From positions 46,886 to 110,885 of the forward strand of contig QLIY01000538.1 of the NCBI GenBank assembly GCA_003260075.1: a stretch of 64,000 bases of DNA. Direction: 5' to 3'. The position numbers and the translations under genes are program-made. This DNA is from Phallusia mammillata. Lineage: Eukaryota > Chordata > Ascidiacea > Phlebobranchia > Ascidiidae. Of the stretch, positions 1 through 13,453 are shown piece by piece. Numbering within the stretch: position 1 is the first letter of the stretch; every line of letters starts with the position of its first letter. The notes below the pieces were generated by a model. The model was not told where the DNA came from. It did no database searches and saw only the letters and a program-made list of their open reading frames with translations.

Positions 1-2741
1 TTTGCGTCTTGCTTGTCACAATTTAATGAAACCACGTGTTGTTTATAGGTGCAGCGTGGCCAAATTTATATATATGAAGGCGTGAAATTCTGCAAATCGG
101 CCACAGGTGCAATGCCCGCTTCGCAGCCAATCTGCCTTGTTAGATAGCATTCCTGTGGCCCTATAACTTATAATTAACTGTTGCTCAGCGAAAATTACGC
201 CACGAACACCGATCGAATACGCAATTATACGGCTATTGCACAACTTGACGAAGCAATATAAATTGCGTCACATTCCAGTAATATACAAATGGAACTAGTA
301 CCTTTCCTATATCTGCTTGCCTATAAAAAGACTTTAAGGCACATTTGCACGTAAAAAATCATTCAATAATTTTACATTCGAAAAGATACATAAGCTTGTT
401 ATGTCAGTAATTAATTTGTGTCAGTTAGTAAAGGCGTCCGTTTTCGGTGGAAATAGAGCAAGACTTTTCGCATGCTGCAAGATTATTGTATCTTTTCGAG
501 GGTAAACAGCCCAGGTATGTAAAGAATAAGACGTACCACGATTCTGGCGCCGATTAGTCGTTGCCTCCGCGAATTACCGTGTGGTTTTAGAAGCGTTCTA
601 CAAGCGAAACAGAGCTCCAACGGACAGAAGTTAGAGTGCGCATCAAAGGTGTGGCAATGTTCAAATGTCTTTCTCCCGCCATGTTCGAATCGTCATCGTA
701 CAAAACGGCGGATTTAAAAGCAAATCCTAGTAAGAGGCTACTAAACGCTTTCCAGTTGACCTTTTGCGGTTAAGTCATCTGGGCAATTCGATCTGGGTCT
801 TAAATCGAAACACAGTCTGATTTACCTTCAGGAAAACATCGATTGATGGTGTTTTTTTCCGAACGTCAGACAAAGCATTTTTAGGGGGCCTTTTAAAGCA
901 AGCATATTCTCTATTGCTGCCGAAAAATCTATGTAAAGAACAATAGGGAGCCAAGGGCACTTTTAGACTTTGTAGCCCACTGAGGTTTAATCAGTCGTCA
1001 TCGTAAGCGCACGTCCATCTGGAGTCGCTATTTACATTTAAAGTTTTTTTTTAATTTTACAACTAGCTTTTTTTAATTTTACAACTATCTGTTTAAGTGT
1101 GGGTAATATTGACGTCAAGTCTAAAATGTTGACAACGTGAACATGAGTATACACGGTTAAACACCACACAAAGCACCAGCAAAACCGGTTTTAACTATCG
1201 AACAAAGGACTGGTGCAATTGGGCTCCTTACACCCCGCAACCAAACACTTTTCACGTGCCCCTTTTGCGTCAAACTGACTTGGAGCGAAGAACAAAATGT
1301 CACTTTGTAACGGCTACGTCGGTCAGCATACTCACAACCCATCAGTTAGAGTGTGCCCAATACAAATCAAGCAAATCATCAACATCCATAACATGGCTAA
1401 GGTGAAAGAGGCCAAATGTCGTTTTGTGCGTTCTGCTTTTGCGCACCAACCAGCAAATTGACTAGCGATGGTCGTTGTATTCGTCCATGTAATGAACGGC
1501 TGGCGCTTGATTGTATTGGCAACAAAGCGTTCAGCGACAGTCAAAACAAGCGAGCTTTCAATGAGGCCGTGTGGTCTGCGTTATATTGACAGAGACAGTG
1601 TGACTTCTCGAAGACTGTAACCATCGCAAATGCAAATATTTATCGACCTGCATCCGCATCAAAACATCTTTTTACAGATATTTTGCTAAAATATCGGCTT
1701 AGGATTTTCGGATTATTTTGGGGGAAAAACTCTTGTGACTGTGATATATATATATATTGGCTTTACTTTTCAAAAAGTGTTTTGCAACGGGTAATTACAA
1801 TCAATTGAAACGTACATCAGTTCAACATGAAACGTCCTTGATGCGTAAACAATGTGTGTTCTAAAGCAATTACAAATAGTTTTGCCCTGAAAGCAAGGCC
1901 CAAAGGTTTCCACGCACCAGTTCTAGAAAGTCTCAAACGTTCACAAGTGGGTGGTGGACAAGCTCGCTCTTATCTCGGCAAGTTCAGGCTAACCAGTGTC
2001 GCAATTAAGTTAAGTGCCCGAAAATTCGTTTTGAGCTGCCGCCGATCTTCGCTTGCTGGAACTGTCGACTAGTTCTGAGTGGCGTAAGCGTGCTATCTTG
2101 TTTTGTGAGGTCTCGCCGAAATGATACTTTACCGACGCCGTTTTGGCCAAACTTTCGCGAATTTGACCCGGAATTCAACTTTCCAACTCGTGGCAGTATT
2201 CAAAATCAACTTAACGTAGTTTGTTTATTCCTAGTTTTGAGTAAATGTTAGTGAATTGCGACAAAGTTGATGCTAACGACAACTATTGAAAACCCCAAAT
2301 TCATGTAAATTGCCAGCAAATTGCACGTAATGTTGAAAAATGAACTTCAATTCCGTGCTTCCCACTTGTAATACAAACTTCATGCACGCACAAGGGGCCA
2401 AAGCAGAACAGACCAAAGACTTTATTTGAAAGCAAAATATTTCAAATCGCCGCTTTATCGGCCAAGGTCACAGTGATTTAAAACGCCGTGCCAAGAAAGT
2501 GCCTCCTGCTGGCCGCCTTGAGCTTCTAACGGGTCGCGGATTAATCAATCAAGGCGCGACTCGAACTTTTACGATTCCTCGTACGTCAAGTTACAAAAAC
2601 GACGTTCCAAACCAGCAGAGTTATGATGTAGACATGTTATCATCGAAGATACAAAACTTCTTTTTCACAAACTCGACATTGCAAAAACACAATCTTAACA
2701 TACGATTTATTTTTGAATTTTTTGTCAAATTTTTAACCAAC
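1..2741. other. Non-coding stretch left of the GTPase exon
   Basis: No convincing exon was seen. Short frames on both strands have no recognisable domain. A small tandem repeat of a TTTTTTTAATTTTACAACTA unit lies at about 1045-1090. The missing GTPase exons would have to lie here or further left, but no WDTAG-type motif was found on the minus strand. Confidence 0.4.
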
Positions 2742-2868
2742 CTGTTTTCCCAACACCACCAACTCCGAGAACCACAACCCGTACCGAACGGGGAGCGGCT
2801 CCGGCTGTTGCTGATTGGCTACGCCGGATAACGTGGGGCCTGGGAAGGCTCGCCAACGCCGAACTCAT
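2742..2868 (-). CDS. First coding exon of a Ras-like small GTPase (partial)
   Basis: Read on the minus strand, an ATG at 2868 opens a frame of about 42 codons. It begins MSSALASLPR, has a basic/Ser-rich leader, and then runs into the beta1 strand and P-loop RVVVLGVGGVGKT. The G-x4-GK[ST] pattern preceded by a hydrophobic strand is the nucleotide-binding G1 motif of Ras-superfamily GTPases. The exon ends after GKT at a good donor (CAG/gttggt, last exon base 2742) in phase 1, which is where many Ras-like genes are interrupted. The exon is GC-richer than its surroundings, as expected for coding sequence. I could not find the switch I/II, NKxD or C-terminal exons at lower coordinates, so the gene is either split by a long intron, runs off the left edge, or is a remnant. 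The subfamily cannot be assigned. Confidence 0.55.
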
Positions 2869-5800
2869 CAAGATAGCGCGACCACGGGCGTTGTTCATGA
2901 TGCCTTATACTCCTGACGATCTTGAGATTTGCTGTGCTCTTTGTCTGCTCGTCAGCTATTCCTGCCTTAAACTCCAGTAAAGCCTTGCAAGCAAGTGCTG
3001 TTACGTAAGTAAAACCGCGCAGAGTTTTCAAGCGGTAAATGTTTCTACACTGCAATCACAAACAAAAGTATAGTAAGTTAGATACCAACAACGACACTGC
3101 AAAACTATAGGTAAAATTGTTTTCTTCATAACTTATGCACTGACATTTCTACCCTGCACTGGGAACTTGCATTGATATTTTGAGTTTAACTTTAAAGATA
3201 AACAGAACGACGCACCGAATGCAAGCACATAAGGCTTATATGAGCCCACAACCAGCGCGTCGACAAGAAATAATCAGACAACCTGCCTTTTTCCCCTGTG
3301 AAAGAGATTTCTCTCGCTGATAGAGCGCCGCGAATCGAAGCTTACCTGGTAGTTTACGCGTTAAAACAAGATCGGCGAAGGCAAGTGCAAAGAGAAAATG
3401 TCACAGTTGCATTTCGGCCTGAAGTGACCAGAAGCGTTCGCTGTATCAGAGGTCAAGTTCTCTGACTATTGCACTGCATTTTTAGAAATCGCTTTCTTGC
3501 CATTTTTATAGCTTTTCAAAAATTGAAATTCTCCTTTATATTGATCTACTTTTAACAGCAATCATAGTTACAATAGAAATGTTACAATCTACAGACAAGT
3601 AGCTTTTCTCGACGTCAATTCACGTTCATGTTTTGAATTGTAAAAGTTTATTTTGGTCCGGACACTGAACGTCGAGTGCGTGAGGGAGTTGTTCGTTGTC
3701 TGCGATATCCGGCATAACCTCAACTACATTCCAGTCTTTCCCCCATTTTACCGCATTTTTAAAATTGCTTTTAATCCCCTTTTATGGCCCTAAAGCACAC
3801 TTAAGTTGCTCTGGAATGATGTGGTAATTAGGGCAAGGGATTGGGCTACATTCAAAAACATAATTAGTAAACGGTAACATAAAGGAAACGTGAAAACTTT
3901 TCTAAAAAAATACATTTGCAAGTCAAGGCATATTAAAAAAGAATGCCTTCAAACAATCACCAGTCACATATTTGAAGACATAACGTATTCTGTTGGCAGT
4001 ACGCGCCTTTCCTGACAGGCCACTGTAAACCAACAACAATTGATCAGAATAAAATCTACCACAATGCAGTCGTTTTCGGATTATCAAATCTTAGACATAG
4101 CAGGTATTTTAGAATGAGAATTGGTTTTCATGTGCTCTTTGCTATAGGCCAAACAAAATACCTCACTATGTTTTGTATGTATCTATCCAGTTCTGAGTTG
4201 TTTATCTGGCGCAAGAAAGGGAGAATATCGTAAATTAAATTTAAGAAGGGATTGTAACAAGTAAAAGATACACGGCTGTACAAATGGCGACTTATTACGA
4301 CGTTAAGTCATGACTATACAAATATCATGTCGATTGAGATGTACGTGATATGTTCACTACTTTTCTGATAGGTTACCTGTTTATAAGATTGATAATTAGA
4401 AACTGATCTGTTCTGATACTCATCAACTGCCTGAATGAATTCCAGTTATTCATTGGAAACTAAGCAGGTCTGGTTGGCAGTAATTGGGTTAGTTCATGTT
4501 TTGGTTTGACAAGATTTGTTTGAATCGAGTCAAGTTAGCGCCACGAAAACACTTTTTTGCAAACATAGGTTATGTGTAATAAGTGTTTTAAACATAAACC
4601 TAAAACAATTATCTAGCGCAGGATTTGCCTCGGGAGTCCCAAAGATTAAAAAATAACAAAATTTTGAATGTTTATTGCTATGCCTAATATCTTTTATTAA
4701 ATACTCTTTAGGGCAAAACAGAAAAAATGCCACCAAGACGTTGTTTGCGAATACATAGATCCGTACAGAATGTTAAACTGAATGAAGAGGTCGCGTCTCG
4801 AGATTGAAAGGTGTCCATCGGCATGTTTTAATCATATGCGTGCGGATTTAAAAACCTTATCTCAACCCTGAGCAAAATGGCCAGGATGCGATGAAATATC
4901 GTACGTGACTAAACTATTTGTGTTGGGACCATAAGAAAATGTGGGCATTTCCAAACCAACACACAACTTCTAAACACGACAAAAGTTATAGGACATGACT
5001 GCGAAATGTACCCAGTAAGGACAGATAGACGCTTGTCTGTCCACGGAAGTCCACCACCCTGGTGCACAAATAACGATTGATGACTGAGCGTGATTATTTT
5101 ATCAACACGGCAAGACGACTGTTGTGCTTGTGGAATTCCAGTGGGGACGGCTTAGGTCTGATCTGACCAACTTCCTTCTTGATAACCTGCAATATGAGTT
5201 TGATAATACGCTGAGGCAACTATAAATGAGACACCAGGGAAAGCGCCTTCGTGGTTAACACAACATTAGGTCGTGGAAGGACAGGTGTGCAACTGATGAA
5301 TTTTCCTTCTCCTGTGTAACCTAGTACATTTTGTGCAGACAAAAGGGCGTTAATCAATGCGTTGTAAAAGAGAAAATATCTGTGGTATAGTATTTTCTCT
5401 CGATATAGTTCCTTAGTGTCTGTTAGACAAAGCAAAAAGGGTAGACAATATTTAGGGAAACTGTAGGTACACAACACAGGTAACGCATAAATGCAGGAAA
5501 CAAAAAAGTTTTTCCTGTAATACCTTCGTATGGAAGTATTGAAGGGATAAACTTATTTACGGAAAGTCACAAACACAAAGGTTTTTGTACAATTTGTGCG
5601 TGTAAAAGTTTTCTCAATTATGTGCCAATGTCCTCTTGAGAAAAGGTATATTACTGTTTACGTCGCTTAAAACTCAAGTCCTTTGTTTTTTATGCACATG
5701 AATCATTCCAATCGCAGTAATTTGTTTTTTATGCGACACAGAATGGCACAAACAGTACGTGCTCAGCGTTTCAATCATATCGTAACCTGCACACCACTTT

Positions 5801-8800
5801 AATTGTCAGCTTCAAACAATGACGTTTCCCACACGAACGTGCCAAAGAACCGCTTTCTTATTTGTGTGCACGCAAACATCGATCGAGCCTTAGCTAACTT
5901 TTCAGCTGTCCCAGAGTGCAATTAATTGGTTGCAGAAATGTAGTTGCAGGATTCAAATCCAATTATTTTGTGCTAAGGAAAGACTACCTGAGAAAAATCC
6001 CTGAGGATTGTACTTTGCATTTAGGGCTTGTTCGCAATCCACTTTGTTCCAGGGTGTGATCACATCGGTCGACAATCAAGGAAAATTGCAAGCGCCTTGG
6101 CAACCATAGGAAATGCAACAATAAAAACGTCATTTTTTGAAAATATATAGCTGTGTTGAGATCATCGTATTATGGTAATTAAGTTATTGCTACATTTTAA
6201 CAGGGAATTACCGTCCAGTCAGACTCTCAAAAGGGCTTCGATTGACGCGAGGTTTAAAATTGCGGTTTTGAATAAGTTGTGTTGTTGGCCACTTAACACG
6301 AAGTCAAGAAACCAATATCTCTCTACACTTCGTATGTATCAACGTGATTACAATTTAGTTACACATTACAACAACCACAACTGACATTGCAGCGTAAACA
6401 AGAATCCTTACCCGCAGTAAAGAAGCAAGAACTGTTAATTGTATTACCCGGTACAATAACACCCGTGGGCATGAGTTACACTATTTCCTAGCAGTAGTAC
6501 AACTTATATATAAAAAGCATGTCATGGTAAACTTAGACTCGAGTTTTCAGTCTATACGTTAAGTATAGTCGATTGGCGACTTGGGCCATGGTCGAGTAAA
6601 GTTAATAGAAAATCTCCAAAAGAGCCACAGATCAATCATGTGACGTATTTTAGCACGCAATGGTCGTATCTCGAAAATAATAACAAGGAATTATCCCCCA
6701 AACTGACAAATATTTCTATGGATGCACGTACTCATTGAACAGACTTGTTTTCAATTTGCACAGAATAACAGTTTCATTTTGAATTTAACGGCACACGATG
6801 CATGAAAATAAAAAAAGAACACAAAGTACGAATTCAACATGTGAAAAAAAGTAAAGAACGTTAGTAGTACTGACACACATGGCTTGAAATATGTATGCTT
6901 CATTCAATCACACATTGTTTAATATCGAAAACTGGGTCAATATGCTTAAATATGGACCTAAGTGTTGTAGGTTTGTTAAACAAGGAGCTAACGTGAAGCG
7001 TTTGACCACACAGTAGAAAAAATGCGATTTGCTGTGCAACAAAAAAACGGCAGTTTAACTTCGTTGACATGAAATAACAAAACCTCAACTACTAAACTGT
7101 GCCCCGACAGAATAAAGCCACGTATCGTAAATTATTCATGTAACGCCAGAGCTATTGAGTTGCTTTAAAGATTTAGTGCAGTTACAGAAAATTTGGGATT
7201 AAAACATCATAGATTTAGGTAGGGAAAACACCTTTTTATGGAATGTAGGCAGCAAGCAAGCTTTGTGGAGGTAACTCGTTTTAAAAATTGAATTAAACCG
7301 GAAAGATCTCGTAAAACAAGCCTTCGTTTGCAGACATTTGTTAAAATTTGCATTTTCCAGTTCGAGTCTGTGATCAATAGAAATAATACGATCGAAGTTA
7401 ACAATGGACGGTTGTCCTACTTGGGTGGTTGGAGATTGAAAATGTATTGAAAATCGCAGTCTTGGATGATATTTAGATTTAAAACAGGGACAAATACTTT
7501 TTTACCTTTTGTATTTAATATTGGTACTTTAGTTGTTTGGTAAAGAGAAAAGATAAATCAATAATATGCCCCCAGCACGACATTTTTAGATGGACAATGC
7601 ATGAAGATGTTTCAACAAAAAGCATTATTGCGGATGTCCTTGTCAAACGTTCTCAAAGTTATGGAAGGAGAATTGAAATAAAATGCATTTGCAATACTTT
7701 CTGGTCTCATATTGGTACAAAAATTACAGAGTACAACATTGAGGATTATGCAGCAGGCTTATTACAAAACGACTAGAGCCTTAGAATAATGCCGTAAATT
7801 GGGTGTGAGTCACAAGGACAATCGCTGTTACTAAGGCGCAGACTCACGGCGCCTGGACCGAATTACCATGCAGTGTTTAGGGTGCGTTCCAGTGGCCTGA
7901 AAGAAGACTAAAGTTTTCGTAAGCCATGCCATTTAACCGCCGCTTTGTCGATACTTTAGCACAGAATTGTTTAAAGCCATCCATAAGATACATGTACGGC
8001 AGGGTTTTGAAATGTTGTCCTGGCTTGAAAATGTCTCACATTATTTTTGTTTTGAGATTTTTTTGCGGTTTTTATTTTTGTCTTGTTTTGTAGGAATTAA
8101 ACAAAAAAAACATTTTCGTGGGGCCAAATATTGCTTTCAGCGAAATATTAGACCGCCTCTACCAACAGTAATAGGTTTCTGAAACTAAAAATAGGCACGA
8201 AACAAGCATATCGCAAACACTGAAAACATGTGAAAAATAATGGAAACACACATAACATAATACTGATAAACACAAAATATCGCACAGTCGACCGTAGTTT
8301 GACGTCACAGTTTTAGAATTGGACGCCAGACTGGCATGCGTGGGCAACATGTAAGCTTGATTAATATTCGGTCATAATTGGAAATTTTAAACATAAACGT
8401 AAAATCAACTTGACTTATGTATGGTGTAAATCTAAATGCAAACACATGGGAATTGCTTGTTACAAAACCTGAAATATTGGCTCTGCAATCTCCGTGGCGT
8501 AAACTGAGGAAATACACGATGCGTGACGTGTCACATGACCATGGAATGGTTACGTCATCGGTGGAAACTTGACAATGAAAGAAAAGTGTGTGCGTGTCAA
8601 ATATAGAAGCCTGAAACAGAAAAAACAGCGTACTTTGAGTGCTGAAATCTGTAATCATATTAGGTCGGTAAGTGACAGCACTTAACGAAGGTATGAGTGA
8701 TGGAACGTGGCTCAGACGAAGCAGTTAGTGGCTTGCGGGTGCCGTTGATTTTGCTCGTGCATAAATTGGNCTGAGGAAATACACGATGCGTGACGTGTCA

Positions 8801-9253
8801 CATGACCATGGAATGGTTACGTCATCGGTGGAAACTTGACAATGAAAGAAAAGTGTGTGCGTGTCAAATATAGAAGCCTGAAACAGAAAAAACAGCGTAC
8901 TTTGAGTGCTGAAATCTGTAATCATATTAGGTCGGTAAGTGACAGCACTTAACGAAGGTATGAGTGATGGAACGTGGCTCAGACGAAGCAGTTAGTGGCT
9001 TGCGGGTGCCGTTGATTTTGCTCGTGCAGAAATTGGGACGTTTCAAATGCGAAATGTGGCTCGTTGCGGTTGGGGGACAAGTATAGATGGAAGGATGGCA
9101 AATGCATTTTAACTGCATGCTCGTTTTACATGACGTGCGCATTAGCTTGTCTCCGCAATGTCGAGTCTGTTGTTTCAGACTGTTTTGACTTTTTGCTGAT
9201 CACTGCTAGAACTGCCTATTGATACAAAATTTACTAAATGCATGGCGAATTGG
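2869..9253. other. Gene-free AT-rich stretch
   Basis: I see no supported gene. The frames here are short and AT-rich, with no domain signatures or convincing splice-flanked exons. The only structure is the N-marked duplication at 8504-9036. Confidence 0.4.
8504..9036. repeat. 266-base direct duplication around a single N
   Basis: Bases 8504-8769 are repeated almost perfectly at 8771-9036 and the join is the single N at 8770. A near-identical adjacent copy split by one ambiguous base is what a scaffold join with an unresolved overlap looks like. The duplicated open frames in this block are therefore artefacts of the join. Confidence 0.75.
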
Positions 9254-9601
9254 CTTTAACCCAGTGGTTCCCAACCTTTTTTGTTACATTCCTCCCTTTG
9301 CCCATTTTCGAACTATTCATTCCTCCCCATAAGACGAAAAACAAATAGGCTAACATAAAAAATTATAGCAATTTGAAATATACCTTATAATTAGGGATGT
9401 CCATTTCAGAATCCTTTACAACCGGTTCCAAATGTGAACCGGGTCCAAATTATAATGGACAAAATAATGTGTATACAAAAATATTGTGTAACATTTCCAA
9501 TGTAAATTTTTTTTACAGTTTTTATGAAATTCCTCCCCTGAACTCCTAAAATTCCTCCCTAGGGAGGAATTCCTCCCCGGTTGGGAACCACTGCTTTAAC
9601 C
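9254..9601. mobile_element. hAT-type MITE with 8-bp target duplication
   Basis: The element spans 9262-9593 (332 bp). Its terminal inverted repeats are CAGTGGTTCCCAACC at the left and GGTTGGGAACCACTG at the right, and it is flanked by the perfect 8-bp duplication CTTTAACC (9254-9261 and 9594-9601). The CAGTGG terminus and 8-bp target site are typical of non-autonomous hAT elements. The interior is rich in 'cctccc' and has no open reading frame. The intact target duplication suggests a fairly recent insertion. Confidence 0.85.
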
Positions 9602-10944
9602 AAACGAATTTTCGTCAAAAAAAATATTTTTTTGTTCTTGTCCAAACGTCCACGAATTAACAAAGGAGAAAGAGGTAAATATTAAGTCTAATAAAACGTA
9701 TTTGTATCTGTTAAAAAATCCAAAAATCATTTTTAGACGAGTTCTTAAATCCTTTACTTTGAATTCATTTGCATAAAGCCTCAAGGACAATACTAGAGCC
9801 AGGTGTTACAACTTGTTTACGAGAGAGCGTTTACTCCATTGAGTTGTTTATGTGTAGAGGAAGTCGACGATTGGTGAAGTTACAAATTCATTTCTTTCCA
9901 TCGACATGCTCAAAATCGTCAACAAGTTTTGTGGATTACGGCGATGGGACGTAAAGTTTACAAAACAAACTGAGGTTCAGGTTTCTTTGTCTCGCAGCTT
10001 GTGTTAACAGATAATTCAACCGAACTGTCTAGAATTAATCCACGACGATGAAGATTACTGTGAATTACACTTTACCATGTTCGCCCGCAACCTTACAATA
10101 AAAAATAAATAAAAAAATGCATTTAGACTTACCGACACATCAACCCGTTTTGTGCATTAAACCCTTATGTTTTCAGTCAATTGTCACTTTTTGTTTAAGA
10201 ACTTACTCAAGTCGTACTGTCAAGGTCCAAAATTAAACCCACGAAGCAGATGCTTATCGAGCGGTGTGTCAAATTTCCACAACATTCCAAGAACTTGGGA
10301 CAGGAAAGCCACCGCCGAGGTGTCGCAGAGGAACGCAGAGTCTTCATATATATGCTGACAACCCTAAAATTGTCAAAAATGGTTAATGTTACCCTGAAAA
10401 TGGCCTATGGTGATTACATTTAGAAATCTAACACACACAAAAATAAAAACTGGAATAATAGTTGGGAAAGTTTCATCTTAAAAGACATTGTTGCACTATA
10501 TTTACAAACACTCCCTCGCTTGAAGGCTTGCATTCGCCGGAAAGCAACACCAAAAAATCATTTTCCACCTGCTATATCCAATTAAAATAACAATTCTTGT
10601 AAAATACTTAGGCCAAGGCGACGTTACTTAACACCAACCGGAAACAAAAGGGGCGTTGGGAGAATTGACATAATAAAAACGGCAACCCAGTAAGCAACGC
10701 TTCTGTAAGCACAAGGCTGTGACCCTTCGTGGGTTTTCAACCATGGGTCGCTTATAATTGGCGCAACAATATCTTTTGGCGCAGTTTGCCTTATGGCCAC
10801 CCATGAGTTGTCAGGTTAACTGATCCCCGCATGCTGAAATCCCCAAAAGGTAAAGAGATTTTGGTGACTGACACGACGGAAAAAAGGTGGTTGCTCGCAA
10901 TTGTCACAAAGCATTGATTTTTTTGTCAACTGCGATTCACAATT

Positions 10945-11397
10945 GACTTTGAGAGAAAGGCAAATGCAATGCTTAATTCCTTATATTGAATGGTTGGAGT
11001 TCTGTAACAGTTATATCACATTTTATCTGAAAGTGTAAATTGTAAATCACCTGAGTCAGATGTGGATTACCTGCGATATTTTTTAAGAAAAGAATTTGCC
11101 CCAAACATGCATTTACAAATACAAATAAAAATATTTTGCTTATGGCATATATAATTGGTTGGAATGTAGATGGGGGGGGGGCACTTTGAAAAAAGGCAAA
11201 TGCAATGCTTAATTCCTCATATTGAATGGTTGGAGTTCGGTAACAGTTATATCACATTTTATCTGAAAGTGCAAATTGTAAATCACCTGAGTGAGATGTG
11301 GATTACCTGCGATATTTAAAAAAAAGAATTTGCCCCAAACATGCATTTACAAATACAAATATTTTGGTTATGGCATATATAATTCATTGGAATGTAG
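10945..11397. repeat. Diverged direct duplication split by a G10 tract
   Basis: Sequence 10945-11170 runs into ten Gs (11172-11181) and then restarts as a second copy at about 11182-11397 with several substitutions and small indels. The copies share the 'ggcaaatgcaatgcttaattcc' block and an A/T-rich tail. This is the restart pattern seen repeatedly across the window. Confidence 0.7.
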
Positions 11398-11421
11398 AAC
11401 CAAACCACTTCTCATTTGCTT

Positions 11422-11424
<3 letters not shown>

Positions 11425-11462
<38 letters not shown>
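11425..11462 (+). repeat. G38 homopolymer
   Basis: Thirty-eight consecutive Gs join two unrelated sequences. No duplicated flank is obvious here. Frames reading through it yield poly-Gly or poly-Pro and are not genes. Confidence 0.8.
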
Positions 11463-11465
<3 letters not shown>

Positions 11466-11506
11466 GAATTTGAGTAAAATGCAAGTTCGTAAATAAAATT
11501 CGTGCA

Positions 11507-12041
11507 TTTATCCAGATGCCCTTCCAAGCAAAAATATTTAAAAAAATAAAAACCGCTTTTGTGCAAACCGAGGTAAAAAAAAACCTAAGAAAAACACAGC
11601 GTTCACCCTTGGAAAAGAAGTTTACAACGTCGAAATTTGTCGAAAGGAGAAAACGAGAACGTCCCAAAAAGTAAAGTATAGGTTCGTATTTAATTATGCA
11701 CGTTTGCGCTAATGGACGCACGGGGGAAGGAAGTAATATGCTGAAACGCTAAATGCCAGGAACAAAATAGGGGGGGGGGTTCGATTTATCCAGATGCCCT
11801 TCCAAGCAAAAATATTTAAAAAATAAAAACCGCTTTTGTGCAACAAACCGGGGTGAAAACTACGGAGGAAAAACACCGCGTTCACCCTTGGAAAAGAAGT
11901 CGTCGACTTTTGTCTAAAGGAAAAATAAGAACGTCCAAGAAGTGCAGTATAGGTTTGTATTTAATTATGCACGTTTGCGCTAATGGGCGCATGGGGGAAG
12001 GAAGTAATATGCTGAAACGCTAAATGCCAGGAACAAAATAG
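11507..12041. repeat. Diverged direct duplication split by a G10 tract
   Basis: Block 11507-11769 ends in 'aacaaaatag', meets ten Gs (11770-11779), and is repeated at 11785-12041 with about ten differences, including small indels. The right copy then continues without Gs. Divergence at this level looks like two alleles of a highly polymorphic genome placed in tandem. Confidence 0.7.
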
Positions 12042-13453
12042 ATGTTTTGTGTTGCGTCGGTTGGTGACTGGTGAGACGCATACGCAAGTGAGCAAATAAA
12101 CAAGCGTCGCAACCATATAAGCCAAGAGGGCGGCGTTCTTACTTCCGTTACGGCTTAGATGCCGTGTGTTGTGCGGAACTTGAGTGGGTTGAATGAGGTA
12201 AACTAGGGTGATTTGGTGGAAACAATTTTGAAACAGAATTTCTGAAGTGTTTTGCCTTTGACTGACGCAAAGCCACTACATTAGTGTTTTGTACTTGGAA
12301 CTTGTTCGCGTTAGACGCACAGAAAGAAAACATTTCCAAGACTTTGAGGGAATGGTCAAAATGCCAATAGTGTTTGATTGAAAATCGTTTACGAGCGCGG
12401 TCTGCGGACAGAGTTAGAAAACATATTTGAAATTGATTTTCATGACATACGGGTTATAGAAGGGGATCAATACAATTGAATTTGCGCAATCAATTCGTAC
12501 TTGAGTATTGTTCATGGCCGCTGGGGATAGAAGCGGTTTAAGATAATACGCGGTAGCTTACTCGACCTGATGAGGCCAACAAACGTTAAACTTTCCAAGT
12601 GATAAATCATTCAAAAACAAATTAAATCTTTTCAAAGTACAGCATAAGCAGTGCTGATAAGAAAACAATAAAGTTGGGAATTTTAAATTACATGTTGATA
12701 ACACCGAGTATGTCAGGATTTTGTATATTTCGCTTTTTTTAGCGATTAATTATAGTAAGAACTGACATCTTCCTACAGTTCAGCCGTAAGTCTATAAACA
12801 TGGTTGTCTGGGCGCCTTCTATTGACGTGCAAACCACTTTTCCAGGAATTGCGCGCGACAAAACGCGGCTTACAGATCGATTTACGCACAGTCACTACGC
12901 CTCTCAACATCTTTCGATTGTCCGAAAACGAAATCTCAAATTCGTTCGCGTAACAAAATTTGTGCCACTAATTTTGCATTCGTTTTGAGTGTGTCGCTAA
13001 AAACAAGTCTAAGGCAAACCTGTAGAACTGTCAGCAATTATATGAAATATGAACGAAGTACAAACAAACATCATATTATTGGTTGACCGAAAGCTTTCAG
13101 AACATTATCACAGGACACATTCTTGGCGTAACAATTAATAGATCACTTACTGCACTAACTTTTTTAAACGAAGTGTTTTTGATATTTGCCCTTATAAAGG
13201 TAACTTTGTGACGAAAACCGAGAGTTGGAGAAAGCAAGTTTGTTTTATGATTCTTGCGTCAAACGTACGTCTGAATTTTTGTGGTAAGTATATTACCCAG
13301 CAATTGCGCTAATACAACCGCCGCAACCATATAAGTCAAATTTATGACTGGCGTTCACTTCTGTTACGGCTTAGGCGCTATGTGTTGTGTAAAAGAGTTT
13401 CATTCAAAAAAAAAATACAAAGAAAGGAAAATGTACGAAAAAATAATACAAAC
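12042..13453. other. Stretch expected to hold the DENND5 3' end
   Basis: The DENND5 coding sequence should finish just left of 13454, but I could not find a minus-strand exon with the right phase and similarity. A frame at about 12150-12390 with a preceding acceptor was considered and not accepted. No other gene is visible. Confidence 0.3.

Noticed and set aside
2580-2690. Minus-strand frame reading FVKKKF near the GTPase exon, considered as its second exon
   Set aside because: No usable acceptor precedes it and it hits a stop within 20 codons. The resemblance to a Ras switch region is weak.
5940-5960. A 'gattcaaatcc' box-B-like sequence, considered as a tRNA
   Set aside because: No box A, acceptor stem or cloverleaf could be built around it.
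7537-7776. A 79-codon plus-strand frame
   Set aside because: AT-rich, no recognisable domain, no splice partners and no neighbouring evidence of a gene.
8305-8925. Two open frames with the same N-terminal sequence, at first glance a duplicated gene
   Set aside because: They are the two copies of one block around the N at 8770, and the frame has no recognisable domain.
11368-11721. Long minus-strand frame with a poly-Pro run
   Set aside because: It is created by the G38 homopolymer and has no domain or splice context. The same applies to the poly-Gly frames at 11291 and 15805.
12148-12390. Minus-strand open frame with a preceding acceptor, considered as the DENND5 terminal exon
   Set aside because: The frame that keeps phase has no convincing similarity, and the more similar frame has the wrong phase.
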